Part shown: piece by piece, positions 1 to 10,579 of the stretch
Layout: each line of letters begins with the position of its first letter
How positions within the stretch are numbered: position 1 is the first letter of the stretch
DNA from: Galeopsis tetrahit
Taxonomy: Eukaryota > Streptophyta > Magnoliopsida > Lamiales > Lamiaceae
Direction: 5' to 3'
DNA: 64,000 bases
Assembly: GCA_963675135.1 (NCBI GenBank)
Contig: OY776128.1
Location: 69,818,670 to 69,882,669, forward strand
Notes under the pieces: generated by a model
Told to the model about the DNA's origin: nothing
What the model saw: only the letters and a program-made list of their open reading frames with translations
Database searches by the model: none
Position numbers and translations under genes: made by a program

Positions 1-948
1 AGAAACAGCCCATCGAATTGCTTCAACGACCCCAACTCAACCCAACCCAACCCAACCCATCACGACACTTCTACATGCGATCACACCTCCCCATTCATCC
101 CGAAGATTTTAAGTTCTACTCTTCATGTTCCACCATATATTTATTTTCTTTGATTTTAAACACATAATGTGATAAATACATGTTGTAATTGTTTTAATTG
201 ATATACTTATCATACACCTACATAATTGTTGACTTAAAAAAATGTCCCTTCACTCCGTTGATAAAAAATATACTTCGTTGAGTAGAAATCATATTGGATA
301 AATGTAAAGTGTACTATCGCCCACTTTAAAAAAGTAAAGTGATAATTACACTAAAATTGTTATCAAGTAACAATACAACCTATTAGATAAATTTAACTAT
401 CAAGTTGGTTTAATATAATCAAACAATATGTTTGTATAAGAGTATATAGCAACAATGGTGTACGATCATCCTGCCAATTTTAATATTTTATATTGTATTT
501 TATTATATATACCACGGGTTATAATAATAAAAATGCCACATATTAAAAATTTAATAGTATAAAATATAAAGTTGAACACAAAAAGTAAAACGAGAGTACT
601 AACTCATCGACAAGAGGAAGTCATAAATTTGGTTTTATGAAGCCCTGTTATGAAGATTTGTGAAATGATTGTGAAAAATGGTTTATCAGTTATATTTTAT
701 TTTTTATTGTAATATAATATACTAAAAGAACATTGAATGAATGTCAAAACCCTGTTACTATCAAATTAAACAATGCCAACCAGGCTTTGTCATCAACAAA
801 ACTAATTCAAACTTCAACTCTTTTTTTAAGGGAAAATATTCAATGTTTAATTAATCTATTCCCATTGCCGGCTTTTCCATTTCTTGTAATCACAAATTCC
901 AAATTTCTTTACATCAACAAAAAACCAACTTTCTTTCTTCCAAAAAAA
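1..948. other. AT-rich intergenic DNA
   Basis: No gene is visible. A short pentanucleotide-like run (cccaa repeated) lies near 30-60. The rest is AT-rich. The last 200 bases presumably hold the promoter and 5' UTR of the gene starting at 949, but I cannot place a TATA box with confidence. Confidence 0.5.
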
Positions 949-1566
949 ATGGCATCTGAAATTACAGAAGATGAAGATCAAAATCCTTTTTTCATTCAAG
1001 ACAAAGAAGCAGCAAAAATAAAAATCAGAAAGATTATAGACTACCAAAAATCCCTCTTCTTTTCATCATCATCATCATCGTCGTTGTCATCATCTTCATC
1101 TTCGTTTTCTTCTTCAACACGTTCATCGAAGAAGAATAAATTATTCGACTTGATGAGAGAAGGAAGCACGTCGTTGAGAAGACTATTCGATATGGAACAC
1201 ACTAGCCTTGCAAATCACTTCAATGATTATAGTCTTTCACCTATCATTAAGCCTATTCTTTTATGGGGTAGTGATACTGATGATGATGAAGCTCATGATG
1301 ATCCATGGGGTGAAATTAAGCGATTTGGAGGCGACTTCGGATCAAGAATCGATCAAGAAAGGGTAGTTTCGTCACAAAAGAATTGTAATAACGACGAGTT
1401 AGTGCAACATAGAGACGGGAAAGAAAAAACGCGCAAACGAAAGCTGATGAGGACCAAGTCTTACAAGAGATTACCAAGATTTAGTTTGTGGAGATGTGGG
1501 AGATTTAAATTTAAGCTCAGATTCATCAGAAAGCTGAGAGTTATAATTAGAGGAAGAATTTTTTAA
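949..1566 (+). CDS. Uncharacterised plant protein, Ser-rich with basic C-terminus
   Basis: Single-exon gene of 205 residues. The frame stays open upstream to 733, but the ATG at 949 is preferred: it follows an A-rich leader (caaaaaaaatgg), and the upstream part reads like untranslated DNA. The protein starts MASEITEDEDQNPF, then has an acidic/charged helix-like stretch (KEAAKIKIRKIIDYQKSLFF) and a long serine run around residues 38-60 encoded by a TCA/TCN triplet repeat. A middle part holds the motif LLWGSDTDDDEAHDDPWGEI, followed by a strongly basic C-terminus (KEKTRKRKLMRTKSYKRL through KLRVIIRGRIF). No signal peptide or membrane segment is seen. The overall pattern resembles small stress-related plant proteins of unknown function, but I do not recognise a named family. 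The serine run may vary in length between accessions. Confidence 0.6.
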   Translation: MASEITEDEDQNPFFIQDKEAAKIKIRKIIDYQKSLFFSSSSSSSLSSSSSSFSSSTRSSKKNKLFDLMREGSTSLRRLFDMEHTSLANHFNDYSLSPIIKPILLWGSDTDDDEAHDDPWGEIKRFGGDFGSRIDQERVVSSQKNCNNDELVQHRDGKEKTRKRKLMRTKSYKRLPRFSLWRCGRFKFKLRFIRKLRVIIRGRIF

Positions 1567-2457
1567 CATACACAATGTAGCATGTTTTATTACCAAAGCA
1601 AAACATTAGAACAATTTTACATGAATTCCAAATTTGTCATTGCATTAAAGAAAGATATTGTATTTATTTGTACTTCAGATTTTGGAAAAAGAAGGGTAAA
1701 ACCGGAAAAATAATCTTGTATTTAAACTAAATGAGATCCGTCATATGTCTTACTTGATTCACTTCTAACTTGATTAAAATTCGTTCAAACTCGATTGTAT
1801 TGGTTAGAAAATATTCTGAGTCAAATGAGTCATTGCACTTTTTTTTTTCAAATACAACTTGTCATATATTATTGACTTATGTACTAATCAAATGACTAAA
1901 TTCCGCCACTAAATCCAGAAAAAAAGTTTATAGTTCCTGAGAATGTTGTCATGTCTTCTTCTGATGGGAAAAGATTCAATCTTGAACTCACAATTTCCAG
2001 CGTCTTGAACATTGATCAAGTATATTCAAACCAAAATTACTCTGCATATGATCAAATAAACAGAAATTGATCAACTTCACAACTAAAAAAAAAAAAAACC
2101 GTTAGAATAAACTAATCTTCATACCTGAACAATTTCAATTAGGAAATTCAAATCATAAAACATTCTGCCAGTTATGCGCAGCTGATCGGCTCGAAGAACC
2201 TTCAAACCTCAGGCTCCTTAATCAAGAAACAACGATATATAAGTGACCGACTGTAAGAGGTGAAATGTCTAATTGACCAATTAGATTTTGCTACGTGGAC
2301 AAGTCAGACTCTGCCACATCAGTGTCAACTAGAAATTACACCTCCTACAACCGGTTACCAAACCAAAATGTAAAAAATTGAAAGTTACTAGACTTTCTAT
2401 ATGTGAAAGCCAAAACAATTACTTATAAGACTAAAAAAATATATTCTTGCAAAGTTT
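1567..2457. other. Intergenic, no gene seen
   Basis: Presumed 3' UTR of the preceding gene, then AT-rich DNA with short poly-A and poly-T runs. The right part (about 2380-2457) would be the 3' UTR of the receptor kinase on the other strand. No repeat with clear ends was found. Confidence 0.4.
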
Positions 2458-5400
2458 TTACCCGCTCGTTGATGAGCAATGATTGGTGGAGCAGGCGAGC
2501 AGAATGTCTTTGATCAATTGCAGTTCTTTCACAACATCAGCAATGTCCATTCGTTCTTTAGGCGAGTCTACAGAGCAAGCTATCCCGATTCTCATGATGG
2601 AAATCAAGCATTCTCGTTCTTGATCGAGCTTAGATTGTTCTGCACCATCACATACTAGCCCTGCTGTCTCCACCTCATTGTTACCACTCCGTACAACAAT
2701 TGTGGAGTCCAAGATTTCGTTGACTCCTTCAGGCAACGCCGTTCTGACATAGTTGTGTAGGTTCATTCCATCTTCAAAGGCGTTGTCTGTAGGCTTCTTG
2801 CCTGTGAACATCTCCAGCAAAAGAATTCCAAAGCTGTAGACGTCTCCATCAGGCGAATAGTTGCTTCCCATACCATACTCTACAAGACAATAAGGTTAAG
2901 ACAACACATTTTCTATAGGTCAATTTGTTGACATTTAAAAAAAATCATGATTGACATGTAGCATACCCGGTGGAGCATAGCCAATGGTTCCTCTAACTCC
3001 AACAGAGCTACTGAGGCCGTTGGATCTGCTGAAGTTTTCTGGGACGAACTTCGACAGGCCAAAATATCCCACACGAGCAACCATTTCCTCATCAAGAAGA
3101 ACATTACTAGGCTTCAGATCACAATGGACAATCGTTCTCTCACAATGATGATGCAGATACTCGAGTGCAGACGCCACATCAATGGCGATGCTTACTCGTT
3201 GTAAAAGGCCTAAAATCCTCAGACCATCGTTCAAATCACCGTGCAGCCAACTCTCCAAATTCCCGTTAGCCATGAATTCATAAACCAATGCTTTGAATTC
3301 ATTCCCCGAACGATCAGTCCCAGAGCAAACAGTATAGATTTTGACAAGATTCCTATGCCTGATGTTCCTCAACGCTCGACATTCAGCAACAAAACTCTTA
3401 ACATTCCCTCGTGTTTGGAGATGAAAGACCTTCACAGCAACAACCTTTCGTTCTAATTCCAATGTCGCTTTGTATACAGATCCAAAGCTGCCTGAACCAA
3501 TCAGATTAGCTGAAGAAAAGCCTTCTGTTGCTTTAAACAGACAACTGTAAGAAACTTTTTCAAACATTGTAATTTCAGGAGCCGAGATTGGAGGATCCTT
3601 AACAGCGTTCCTCAAACGACGAATTATGATAAACGAGACAAGCATAACGAGTGCAAGAAGCACACAAAGTAAGGAGATCATAAGCTTAAGATGGTGATGA
3701 GATTCTCCATTCTTTGGACACCTTGGTAATCTTAAATCGGGGTTTCCTCCACAAAGGTTATCGTTGCCATTAACAGAGAATGCCGTTGCATTCTTGAAAA
3801 TCCCTTCACTTGGTACCTGCCCCTCCAATTGATTGAAAGAAAGATTCAGATTCTTTAAAGACATTTCTTGAAAAAAACCCGGGATGTGTCCTGATAAATT
3901 GTTGGACGAAAGATTCAAATACTTGAGGCCTCTTAAGGAACCAAACGACGAAGGTATAGGCCCGTCTAAAGAGTTTCCAGCCATGTCAAGACGCTCTAGA
4001 GTCGTACAACTACCTAAACTAACTGGAATTTTACCAACCAACCGATTTTCAGACACATCTAAAGATTCGAGATTTCGAAGTCCCCCCACTTCAGAAGGAA
4101 GGGAACCGGATAATTGGTTGTTTGCAAGATTCAACGAGAGCGATAGAGACGAAACAGTCATGAGAGTTCTTGGTATGGTTCCACTAAGGTTGTTGTAAGA
4201 AAGGTCTAGAGTTAGTAAGAACTGAAAATCGCCGAAACTAAGAGGAATACTTCCATTTAAGTGATTCTTATCAAGATGAAGTAAATACAATCGACTTATC
4301 TTAGATAAAGATGATGGAATTTGTCCTAAAAGCTCGTTTTCAGACATATCAAGCAATTGAAGCTTAGAAAGGTTACCTATAACTGCAGGGATTCGCCCCG
4401 TCAACTTGTTCTTTTGCAGCTGCAATTCGGTCAAGTTGACGAGGTTTGCAATTCCTGCAGTTATATAACCTGATATGTGATTCCCCCCCAGTCTCAACGA
4501 CAAAAGGTTAGTCGATAAGTTTGCAACGGAATAAGGCAATGTACCTTCAAACATGCAATTACTCAAATCAAGAACCTTTAAATTCCTACAACTAGTTAGT
4601 GAATTCAAAAACTCCAAATCACCACTAAGAGGGTTATTAGCAAGAATCAACCACCAAAGATTAGGCATGTTTCGAAAATCAATTGAAACTTTCCCAGAAA
4701 ACATACTCCCAGTTACATCAAATTCAACAAGATTTGAAGCATTTGATAATGAAACAGGGAGAGGCCCTGTAATCAAATTATGGCCAACATTCAAAACCTG
4801 CAAATTAGGGAGCCTAAACCCTAAATCATTGGGCAAAAACCCTTGTAACTGATTGAAAGGCACGGAAAATGTAACAAGAGATGAAAGATTGAAAATTTCA
4901 TTAGGAATCACACCAGAAAATTGATTCAAACCTAAACCAAGAAAATTCAGGGTTTTCAAATATCCAAGAAAAAGAGGGACTCTGCCACGGAAATTGTTAC
5001 CAGCAAATGAAATTGACCTAATTGAAGACAAATTCCCAAAACTCTGAGGAATTTCACCAGAAAAATTGTTGTAATGAAGCTGAAATCTCTCAACTTTTTC
5101 AAGATTTCCAAGTTGAAATGGCACACTCCCTGTTAGCCTATTCCACCCTAACCTGATAAGAACAAGATTAGAGCACCGGGAAAGGTTTGCCGGAATCTCT
5201 CCGGAAAACGAGTTGTTGGTCAAATTGAGGTGGCGGAGCCGGGACAGGGCGCCGATTTCCGGCGGGATTTGGCCGTGGAAATCGTTGAGTTCAAGATTTA
5301 GAGCTGTGAGGAAAGTGAGATTGCTTAGGTGTGGTGAAAGGGTGCCTACTAAGGCTAGTGATGATAAATTCAAGATTCTGACTCTTTGATGAATATGGCC

Positions 5401-5607
5401 GCAAACTACGCCACCCCATTTGCAGAAATGGGCTGAATGGTTCCAAGAAGTGAGGAATTTAAATGGGTCGTGAGTTATTTGTGCTTTGATTGCGAGTAAT
5501 GCAAGCATGTCGGTTTCGTTACTTGTTTGGATGGCAGATGTTGAGAAGATGATGAAGAAGAATGGTATGAGGATATTTGAGAGTGGAGTTGTGAAGGAGG
5601 AAGCCAT
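2458..5607 (-). CDS. LRR receptor-like kinase (subfamily XII, EFR/XA21-like), DFG changed to YFG
   Basis: Two exons, 5607-2967 and 2879-2458, joined across an 87-base intron (donor GTATGC, acceptor TTGTAG); the join restores GYAPPEYGMGS, giving 1020 residues. Order: signal peptide about 1-25; LRR N-terminal cap with the W-x-H-x-x-H-F-C-x-W-x-G-V-x-C motif; about 20 leucine-rich repeats to about residue 610; membrane segment about 642-662; kinase domain from about 690. Lys726 (VAVKVF) and Asp830 in HCDLKPSN are present, and the HCD form marks a non-RD kinase as in immune receptors. The activation-loop motif, however, reads VGYFGLSK: codon TAT at 3066-3064 puts Tyr848 where the metal-binding Asp belongs, one base from GAT. 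Family members sense microbial patterns or steer development at the plasma membrane. This copy may signal poorly or act as a pseudokinase. It is otherwise full length with no stop or frameshift. Confidence 0.92.
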
Positions 5608-5657
5608 GATAGTAAGCTAAGTAGTTTAAGGTTGTTGGAGGGAAAGATTTTGTAGTG

Positions 5658-5666
5658 TATATATAA
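5658..5666 (-). promoter_or_regulatory. Candidate TATA box of the LRR receptor kinase
   Basis: The minus strand reads a TATATATA stretch 51-59 bases upstream of the kinase ATG. That spacing would place a transcription start about 25 bases before the ATG, a short but ordinary leader. The site is inferred only from motif and position. Confidence 0.4.
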
Positions 5667-5876
5667 TTGTATAGAGAATGAATGATGGAGTAGTAGTTTC
5701 ATACGTCTCTGTCGTTCTGAAATTTTGAAAGATTTGTCCTATTTATTTTGCTGTGAGAGAGACTTCTCCAGCTCATAGGAATGCCAAATTCATTTTTAAT
5801 AGAGAATAATTTATTTTACCAAGTTAACGATGATCATACATACTTATTCTCAGTCTGACTTATCAAAACTTTAATC

Positions 5877-5964
5877 CCTCTAAAGTCTAACGTCATATTC
5901 CCTCCTCCTCATGGCGTCGTCTCTCTAAAGCCTCACGCTGTATTCCCTCCTCCTCATGGCGCCG
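5877..5964. repeat. Two tandem copies of a 44-bp unit
   Basis: Two adjacent units share ctctaaag, then attccctcctcctcatggcg, with a few differences. The second unit contains the ATG of the copia gag remnant that follows. It looks like a duplicated leader of that element. Confidence 0.6.
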
Positions 5965-6093
5965 TCAGACGTCAACTCTCCCCCCACAATCCTCCTCAAC
6001 GTCTTTGTCCATCTCTTGACCAACAAGTTATCCTCTTTCAACTATCTACTTTGGCGCAATCAGATAGTTTTGGTACTATTCAACCATGATTAA
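5956..6093 (+). pseudogene. Ty1/copia gag N-terminal remnant
   Basis: A 45-residue open frame beginning MAPSDVNSPPTILLNVF and containing LSSFNYLLWRNQIVLVLFNH. The pattern L-x-x-x-N-Y-x-x-W-x-x-Q is the start of the copia gag (UBN2-type) domain found at the N-terminus of plant copia polyproteins. It stops at 6093 and nothing further of the polyprotein is seen, so this is a short relic upstream of the receptor kinase. Recognition is by motif only. Confidence 0.55.
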
Positions 6094-6271
6094 TTTCATC
6101 TCTTACGTTCATGACACGACACCCGCTCAGCTGGGCTAACATGAAATATTGATGTTTGAACAAATTAAAACTTAGTACATGTATAAACTTGTTTTAATTG
6201 GTTCATTTACTTGAAATATCTCTTTCCCAGAAAATATTGTGCCTAACTTTTGCGCATAATAAAATAAATTA

Positions 6272-6504
6272 CTCCCTCCGTCCGCCTATAAGCTTCCCAT
6301 TTTACCATTTTGGTCCGTCCGTCTATAAGCTTCTCATACCTTTTTTGGTAAGTATTTTTTCTTACACTTCACTTTATATCTTACTTTTTCTCTCTATCTC
6401 TCTCCTCTTTCAATCACATCACTTGTACTATATCTATTATTTAATCACTTTTCTTAATCTCCGTGCCAAAAAGTAACGTAACACTTATAGGCGGACGGAG
6501 GGAG
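6272..6504. mobile_element. Stowaway-type MITE (233 bp)
   Basis: The ends are a perfect 21-bp inverted repeat beginning ctccctccgtccgcctataa, flanked by a TA duplication (6270-6271 and 6505-6506). There is no coding capacity. The CTCCCTCCG end and TA target site are the hallmarks of Stowaway (Tc1/mariner-derived) elements. Close relatives lie at 17715 and 51923. Confidence 0.9.
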
Positions 6505-7517
6505 TATAATGAATGGAGTTGTGAAATATAATTTTGTAAAATTTTATTTATAGAATTAGAAGTGGAGAGTATGGATTGGGTTCCTGAGCCAGGGCATATG
6601 TTGTTTCAATTATATTTGTGTTCATTTTTTCTTATAATATTATTTTTAGTTCATGTAGTAATATAATTTTTGTAATATCGTACGTATGTTATTTACGTTT
6701 ATCCTTATAGTATTTTATGTTTGATCTACGTTAATTTAGATTTTCTCGTGTTTGACATGCAATTTTTTTCTCAATTTTATCTTAATTAGTTATATTTCAT
6801 ATATTAAATATTTTATATAAGTAATTGTAATATATATTAATTAGTTGATGCAATATGTATACTTATAATTATTTTTAACTCTAATCTCACTTTCTTTATT
6901 AATCCATATTTTAAACTAATTTTCATACACTATAGTTAAACAATATGAGAAAAATAATCACTTCGCGGGAATAGTTCCCGGCCAAACACTGCATGTCTTT
7001 GGTGAAAAAAATAATGCGTTGACCAGACGACCTGAGTTGGAAAGTTGACTTAATGAGCAAGACTTTCAAGTCAAAGCTAGAGTCCCCCCCCAGTAGCAAC
7101 TAGCAACGGCCTTTTCTTTTCTAATTTGAACTTGCAAAGCTATTAGCTAATAATTTTTTTTTAAAATCACAGTCCCTAGTTCTTATTCTAATCTATAACC
7201 TCGTTGTATAAATAATACATGCAGTACTCCTGTTTGGTGAAAACTTTCACATTAACACAAAGATTAAAAAAATGAGGGAGTATTGTTCTAAGGTGATCAT
7301 AAAAATTAAATTTTATGATTTTTTTTGTTATTTACTTATTATATTATTATAAAAATTGATCGAAATCGTTCAAAACTATATGATCAATTTACTTGATAAA
7401 GCAAAATCTAAATTTGAACGATTAATTGAACTGCAAATAATAATGCAATTTTTAAATTTTGTAAAAAATCGCAAACCAAATTGTGATCACTCCAACAAAA
7501 TAGTGATTTGACGTTAA
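6505..7517. other. AT-rich intergenic DNA
   Basis: No gene, RNA or bounded repeat is recognised. The sequence is AT-rich with scattered poly-T runs. Confidence 0.4.
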
Positions 7518-7825
7518 GGCATGTTTGTTTTGGGATTTTGAGAATTTTGAAATTCGGATTTCAAAATCCTAATTTTTTTGTGTTGTGTTTATTTTGAGAT
7601 TTATGTAGGGTAGGATTTAACTTTATAAGATAGGGTTATAGGTTTTATAGGTGGTTTATAGGTATTTATAGGTGGTTTGTAGGTATTTATAGGGTTGACT
7701 TTTATAGGGTTTATAGGTATTTATAGGGTAGGATTTTGAAAATACTGAATCAAAATCCCAAAGTGTAACGGGGTGGAGTTTCGAAATCCCAAATCCGGAT
7801 TTCCCATCCCAAAACAAACATGCCC
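7518..7825. mobile_element. PIF/Harbinger (Tourist)-like MITE, 308 bp
   Basis: Terminal inverted repeats read GGCATGTTTGTTTTGGGAT at the left and the same preceded by one extra G on the other strand at the right. The flanks are TAA on both sides (7515-7517 and 7826-7828), matching the 3-bp target site of PIF/Harbinger elements. Inside is a short degenerate minisatellite of ggtttataggtatttatag units (about 7625-7730). No transposase is encoded. Confidence 0.75.
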
Positions 7826-8373
7826 TAAGAGATGACAATTTCGATTTGGTCTACCTTTCTCACGCTTGACTAGTGTAAAGATAAACGTACACTAACATAC
7901 GTCCAATATACACCAAAAAATTAAATATCATCACAAATGTATAAGTTAATATATTACATGCTACCAAAAGTTATACTAGCTACTTTAATTATACCTATAC
8001 AAAAATTGATTGTAAATGTACCTCGTCCAATCTCTTTTCCATTTATCCATTATTTTGTCGTTGTAAGTCTCGAGCGAACGTTGATAGACAAACTGCAAAC
8101 AACGATCAATCAATATAGTTAGATGTATAGTATATATTCAATCAATAATAATTTATACTATATGTTTAAATCATCAAATTAATATAACCAAAATTATATT
8201 TAATAACCCGTCGTTTAAAATTAAGTCTCTATTGGTCTATTAAGAGTCACTTGTGCGTAAATGTTGAGTTACAATTATTAAAAAAAATATAACTTATCAT
8301 GATTCTGAATCTTGAAGCTAAATCAATACATTAATATGTTTCTGTAATTAGAACAAGAATTAACGGTAAAATG
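7826..8373. other. AT-rich intergenic DNA
   Basis: Nothing recognisable. It carries only short open frames with no domain signal. Confidence 0.35.
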
Positions 8374-8387
8374 CTCTTCTCACTACT

Positions 8388-8506
8388 TTTTTTTTTTTTA
8401 TTACAAGTTAAATACCATCCCTTTTTTTTCCCCTCCCAATGACTCGAACCCAGGACCTAAGGCCTAGGTAGTGGTGCTCTAACCACTTGAGCTATCCCAC
8501 TTTGTC
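8388..8506 (-). mobile_element. tRNA-derived SINE, 119 bp, with 14-bp target duplication
   Basis: On the minus strand the element starts gacaaagtgggatagctcaa. It has an RNA polymerase III box A (TAGCTCAAGTGGTTAGAGC) and box B (GGTTCGAGTC) about 35 bases later, like a tRNA head, and ends in an A-rich tail at 8388-8400. It is flanked by perfect 14-bp direct repeats ctcttctcactact (8374-8387 and 8507-8520). It does not fold as a full tRNA with an acceptor stem at the right spacing, so it is a SINE and not a tRNA gene. It lies about 220 bases upstream of the candidate gene at 8731. Confidence 0.88.
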
Positions 8507-8668
8507 CTCTTCTCACTACTTGTTCACACAGAAAATTAGCATACCTCTGTTATAAATTAAGTTAAAGCCTGTCTTAAATTTCACATTAATACATCACCTT
8601 TAAACATAATACTATATACAAATTAAGGAGAAGCCAACCAGCATTATTTTTTACCTTTTCTCCCCCTC

Positions 8669-8678
8669 TATATATATA
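8669..8678 (+). promoter_or_regulatory. Candidate TATA box
   Basis: A tatatatata motif in a C-rich setting (ccccctctatatatatacccc), the common look of plant core promoters. It lies 53-62 bases upstream of the ATG at 8731. Confidence 0.4.
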
Positions 8679-8730
8679 CCCCTCACTACTCTAATTCTCA
8701 TAATTAAGCTTCACACATATATAATACAAC

Positions 8731-8932
8731 ATGGCTTCAAAGGCAACTCCACACCATTCTGCAAATCTTTCAACTAAATTCATCAAGGTATCATTTCATC
8801 ATATAACTCAATCATCTCTTCAATTATTCCTAGACCTCTCTTATATAATTGTATGTTGTATACATTGTGCAGAATTCGCATGGAAAAATGATAATTGAAC
8901 CAAAACATCTCAACATTCGCAGGGAAAAATGA
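8731..8932 (+). CDS. Candidate two-exon small peptide gene or truncated gene start
   Basis: Exon 1 (8731-8787) encodes MASKATPHHSANLSTKFIK and ends in AAG|GTATCA. A T-rich intron with acceptor TTGTGCAG leads to exon 2 (8873-8932), NSHGKMIIEPKHLNIRREK, then TGA; total 38 residues. The TATA box, CA-rich leader, ATG context (caacatggct) and splice signals all fit a real gene start. The peptide has no signal sequence and I do not recognise it. Exon 2 includes an imperfect 24-bp repeat of itself (ttcgcatggaaaaatgataatt), and a MITE starts 10 bases after the stop. The gene may therefore be the surviving 5' end of a longer one cut short by transposon insertion. Confidence 0.3.
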
Positions 8933-8942
8933 TAATTTAATA

Positions 8943-9205
8943 CACCCTCCGTCCCGGTATAAGTTTTCCCTTTCTTTTGGGTGTTTAGATTAAGAAATAT
9001 GATAAAATAATAGATATAGTAGAAGTGATGGGATGGTGAGAGAGAAAATAATAGATTAGTAAGAGATGAAGTATGATAAAATAATAGATAAAGTAGAAAT
9101 GATGTGATTGAGAGAGAGAAAATAATTTAACAAAAATGGAATGAGAAACTTATAGTGGGACATCCAAAAAAGGAAAGTGGGAAACTTATAGTGGGACGGA
9201 GGGAG
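8943..9205. mobile_element. Stowaway-type MITE (263 bp)
   Basis: Inverted ends caccctccgtcccggtataa / ctccctccgtcccactataa, with TA flanks at 8941-8942 and 9206-9207. It contains an internal partial repeat (gataaaataatagatatagtagaa twice). Non-coding. Confidence 0.85.
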
Positions 9206-9254
9206 TAGATTTCTTACCTCAATTAAATATAATAAAAATTGATAATAAATAATA

Positions 9255-9550
9255 CTCCCTCCGTCCCGTTATTACTTGGACATTTTCCTTATTGGGACGT
9301 TCCAAAATTACTTGCACACTCTTAATATGGAAATACCCCACAAAATTAATAACCTCACAACATCATTTTATTTTCAAATTTGCCACTCATTTTTTTCATA
9401 CATTTCACTTTACACATCATCAAATTCACTTTACATATCATCAAATTACCTAAAATACCCCTCCTTTATCTTACATCATCAACCACTAAATTCACTTTTT
9501 TAAAACAACATGCCGGTCAAACCGTGCAAGTAATCCTAGGACGGAGGGAG
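9255..9550. mobile_element. Stowaway-type MITE (296 bp)
   Basis: Ends ctccctccgtcccgttattac / ctccctccgtcctaggattac with TA on both sides. It contains a short repeat tttacacatcatcaaattcac. Non-coding; open frames inside are chance. Confidence 0.85.
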
Positions 9551-9744
9551 TATATAACTAAAAATAATATATTTGAAGGTTGAGTTGGGTTGTTAATAAA
9601 ATATGAAAAAAAAAAAAAGTAATAGGGTGTTCATGCGGAGGAGATATTTAATTACTCCGTATTTATTAGAATGTTGTGGATAAGTTAGTCTTAGAATGAT
9701 TTGAAATCGGTTCATATAATGCAACATGTCTGGATATTTAATTA

Positions 9745-10020
9745 CTCTCTGTCCCATAATTATTTGCATTCTTGACTTATTCGTCAATTCCACAATTGTT
9801 TGCACATCCTAAAAAGAAAACTTTTCCATAATCCTCACTCTTATAATATTCATATATTTACACAAATTGTCATTACTTTTACCCTCAATCCAATCATTCA
9901 TTTTACTTTATTTATAAAAGTTTACAAAATTACTCTTCAACACTCTACTCATTACATTTTTTTTAAAATTTGTGTGTCAATAAAGTGATGCAAACAGTTT
10001 CGGACAACGTACGGTGGGAG
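9745..10020. mobile_element. Stowaway-type MITE, degenerate right end
   Basis: Left end ctctctgtcccataattatt after TA, with internal sequence shared with the MITEs at 33650 and 52737 (tttgcac near the ends, caatattcacatatttacac inside). The right end is worn (acggtgggag) and runs directly into the 77-bp tandem repeat. Confidence 0.65.
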
Positions 10021-10246
10021 CAAAATTTTCATTCCTAGTATGCTATTACACATAGGTAGATAAAGGTTATCATTTAAAATAAAATGCAGAGAGGGAGCAA
10101 AATTTTCATTCCTAGTATGCTATTACACATAGGTAGATAAAGGTTATCATTTAAAATAAAATGCAGAGAGGGAGCAAAATTTTCATTCCTAGTATGCTAT
10201 TACACATAGGTAGATAAAGGTTATCATTTAAAATAAAATGCAGAGA
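10016..10246. repeat. Three identical tandem copies of a 77-bp unit
   Basis: Units at 10016-10092, 10093-10169 and 10170-10246. They begin gggagcaaaattttcattcc and end aaaataaaatgcagaga, with no differences seen apart from the first base or two. Identity implies a recent expansion. The first unit overlaps the right end of the preceding MITE. There is no coding content and no dyad, so it is not a CRISPR array. Confidence 0.93.
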
Positions 10247-10579
10247 AAAACAAAGAATAAGGACAACATAAAGGACGCATACCACAGGGGTTCACTTTCA
10301 CACATTGATGTGACCACACATTCCCTTGTGTTATCTACTCACTATACAATGAAATGAGAGTTTCCTTTTTATATTTTAACTAAATACGATGAATGTTGAC
10401 TGTGTATTGTGGAGTGTAGCAAATTAGGCTTCACAAAGTATTTAAACTTGAAATGCTCAAAACAAAAATATTCGAAATTTAATTGTGTTGTTAATATTAT
10501 GGACTAATATTTTGTTGTGTTGGGTTGGGTTCCTAAATTTGAATATTCTTTCTAAATTGTACAAGTCCAAAAAAGGCGT

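Noticed and set aside
8388..8506. A tRNA gene on the minus strand
   Set aside because: Box A and box B are present, but the ends do not pair as an acceptor stem. The sequence ends in an A-tail and has 14-bp target repeats, so it is a SINE.
10016..10246. A CRISPR-like or satellite array
   Set aside because: There are only three contiguous 77-bp units with no spacers, in a plant nuclear context; it is a simple tandem repeat.
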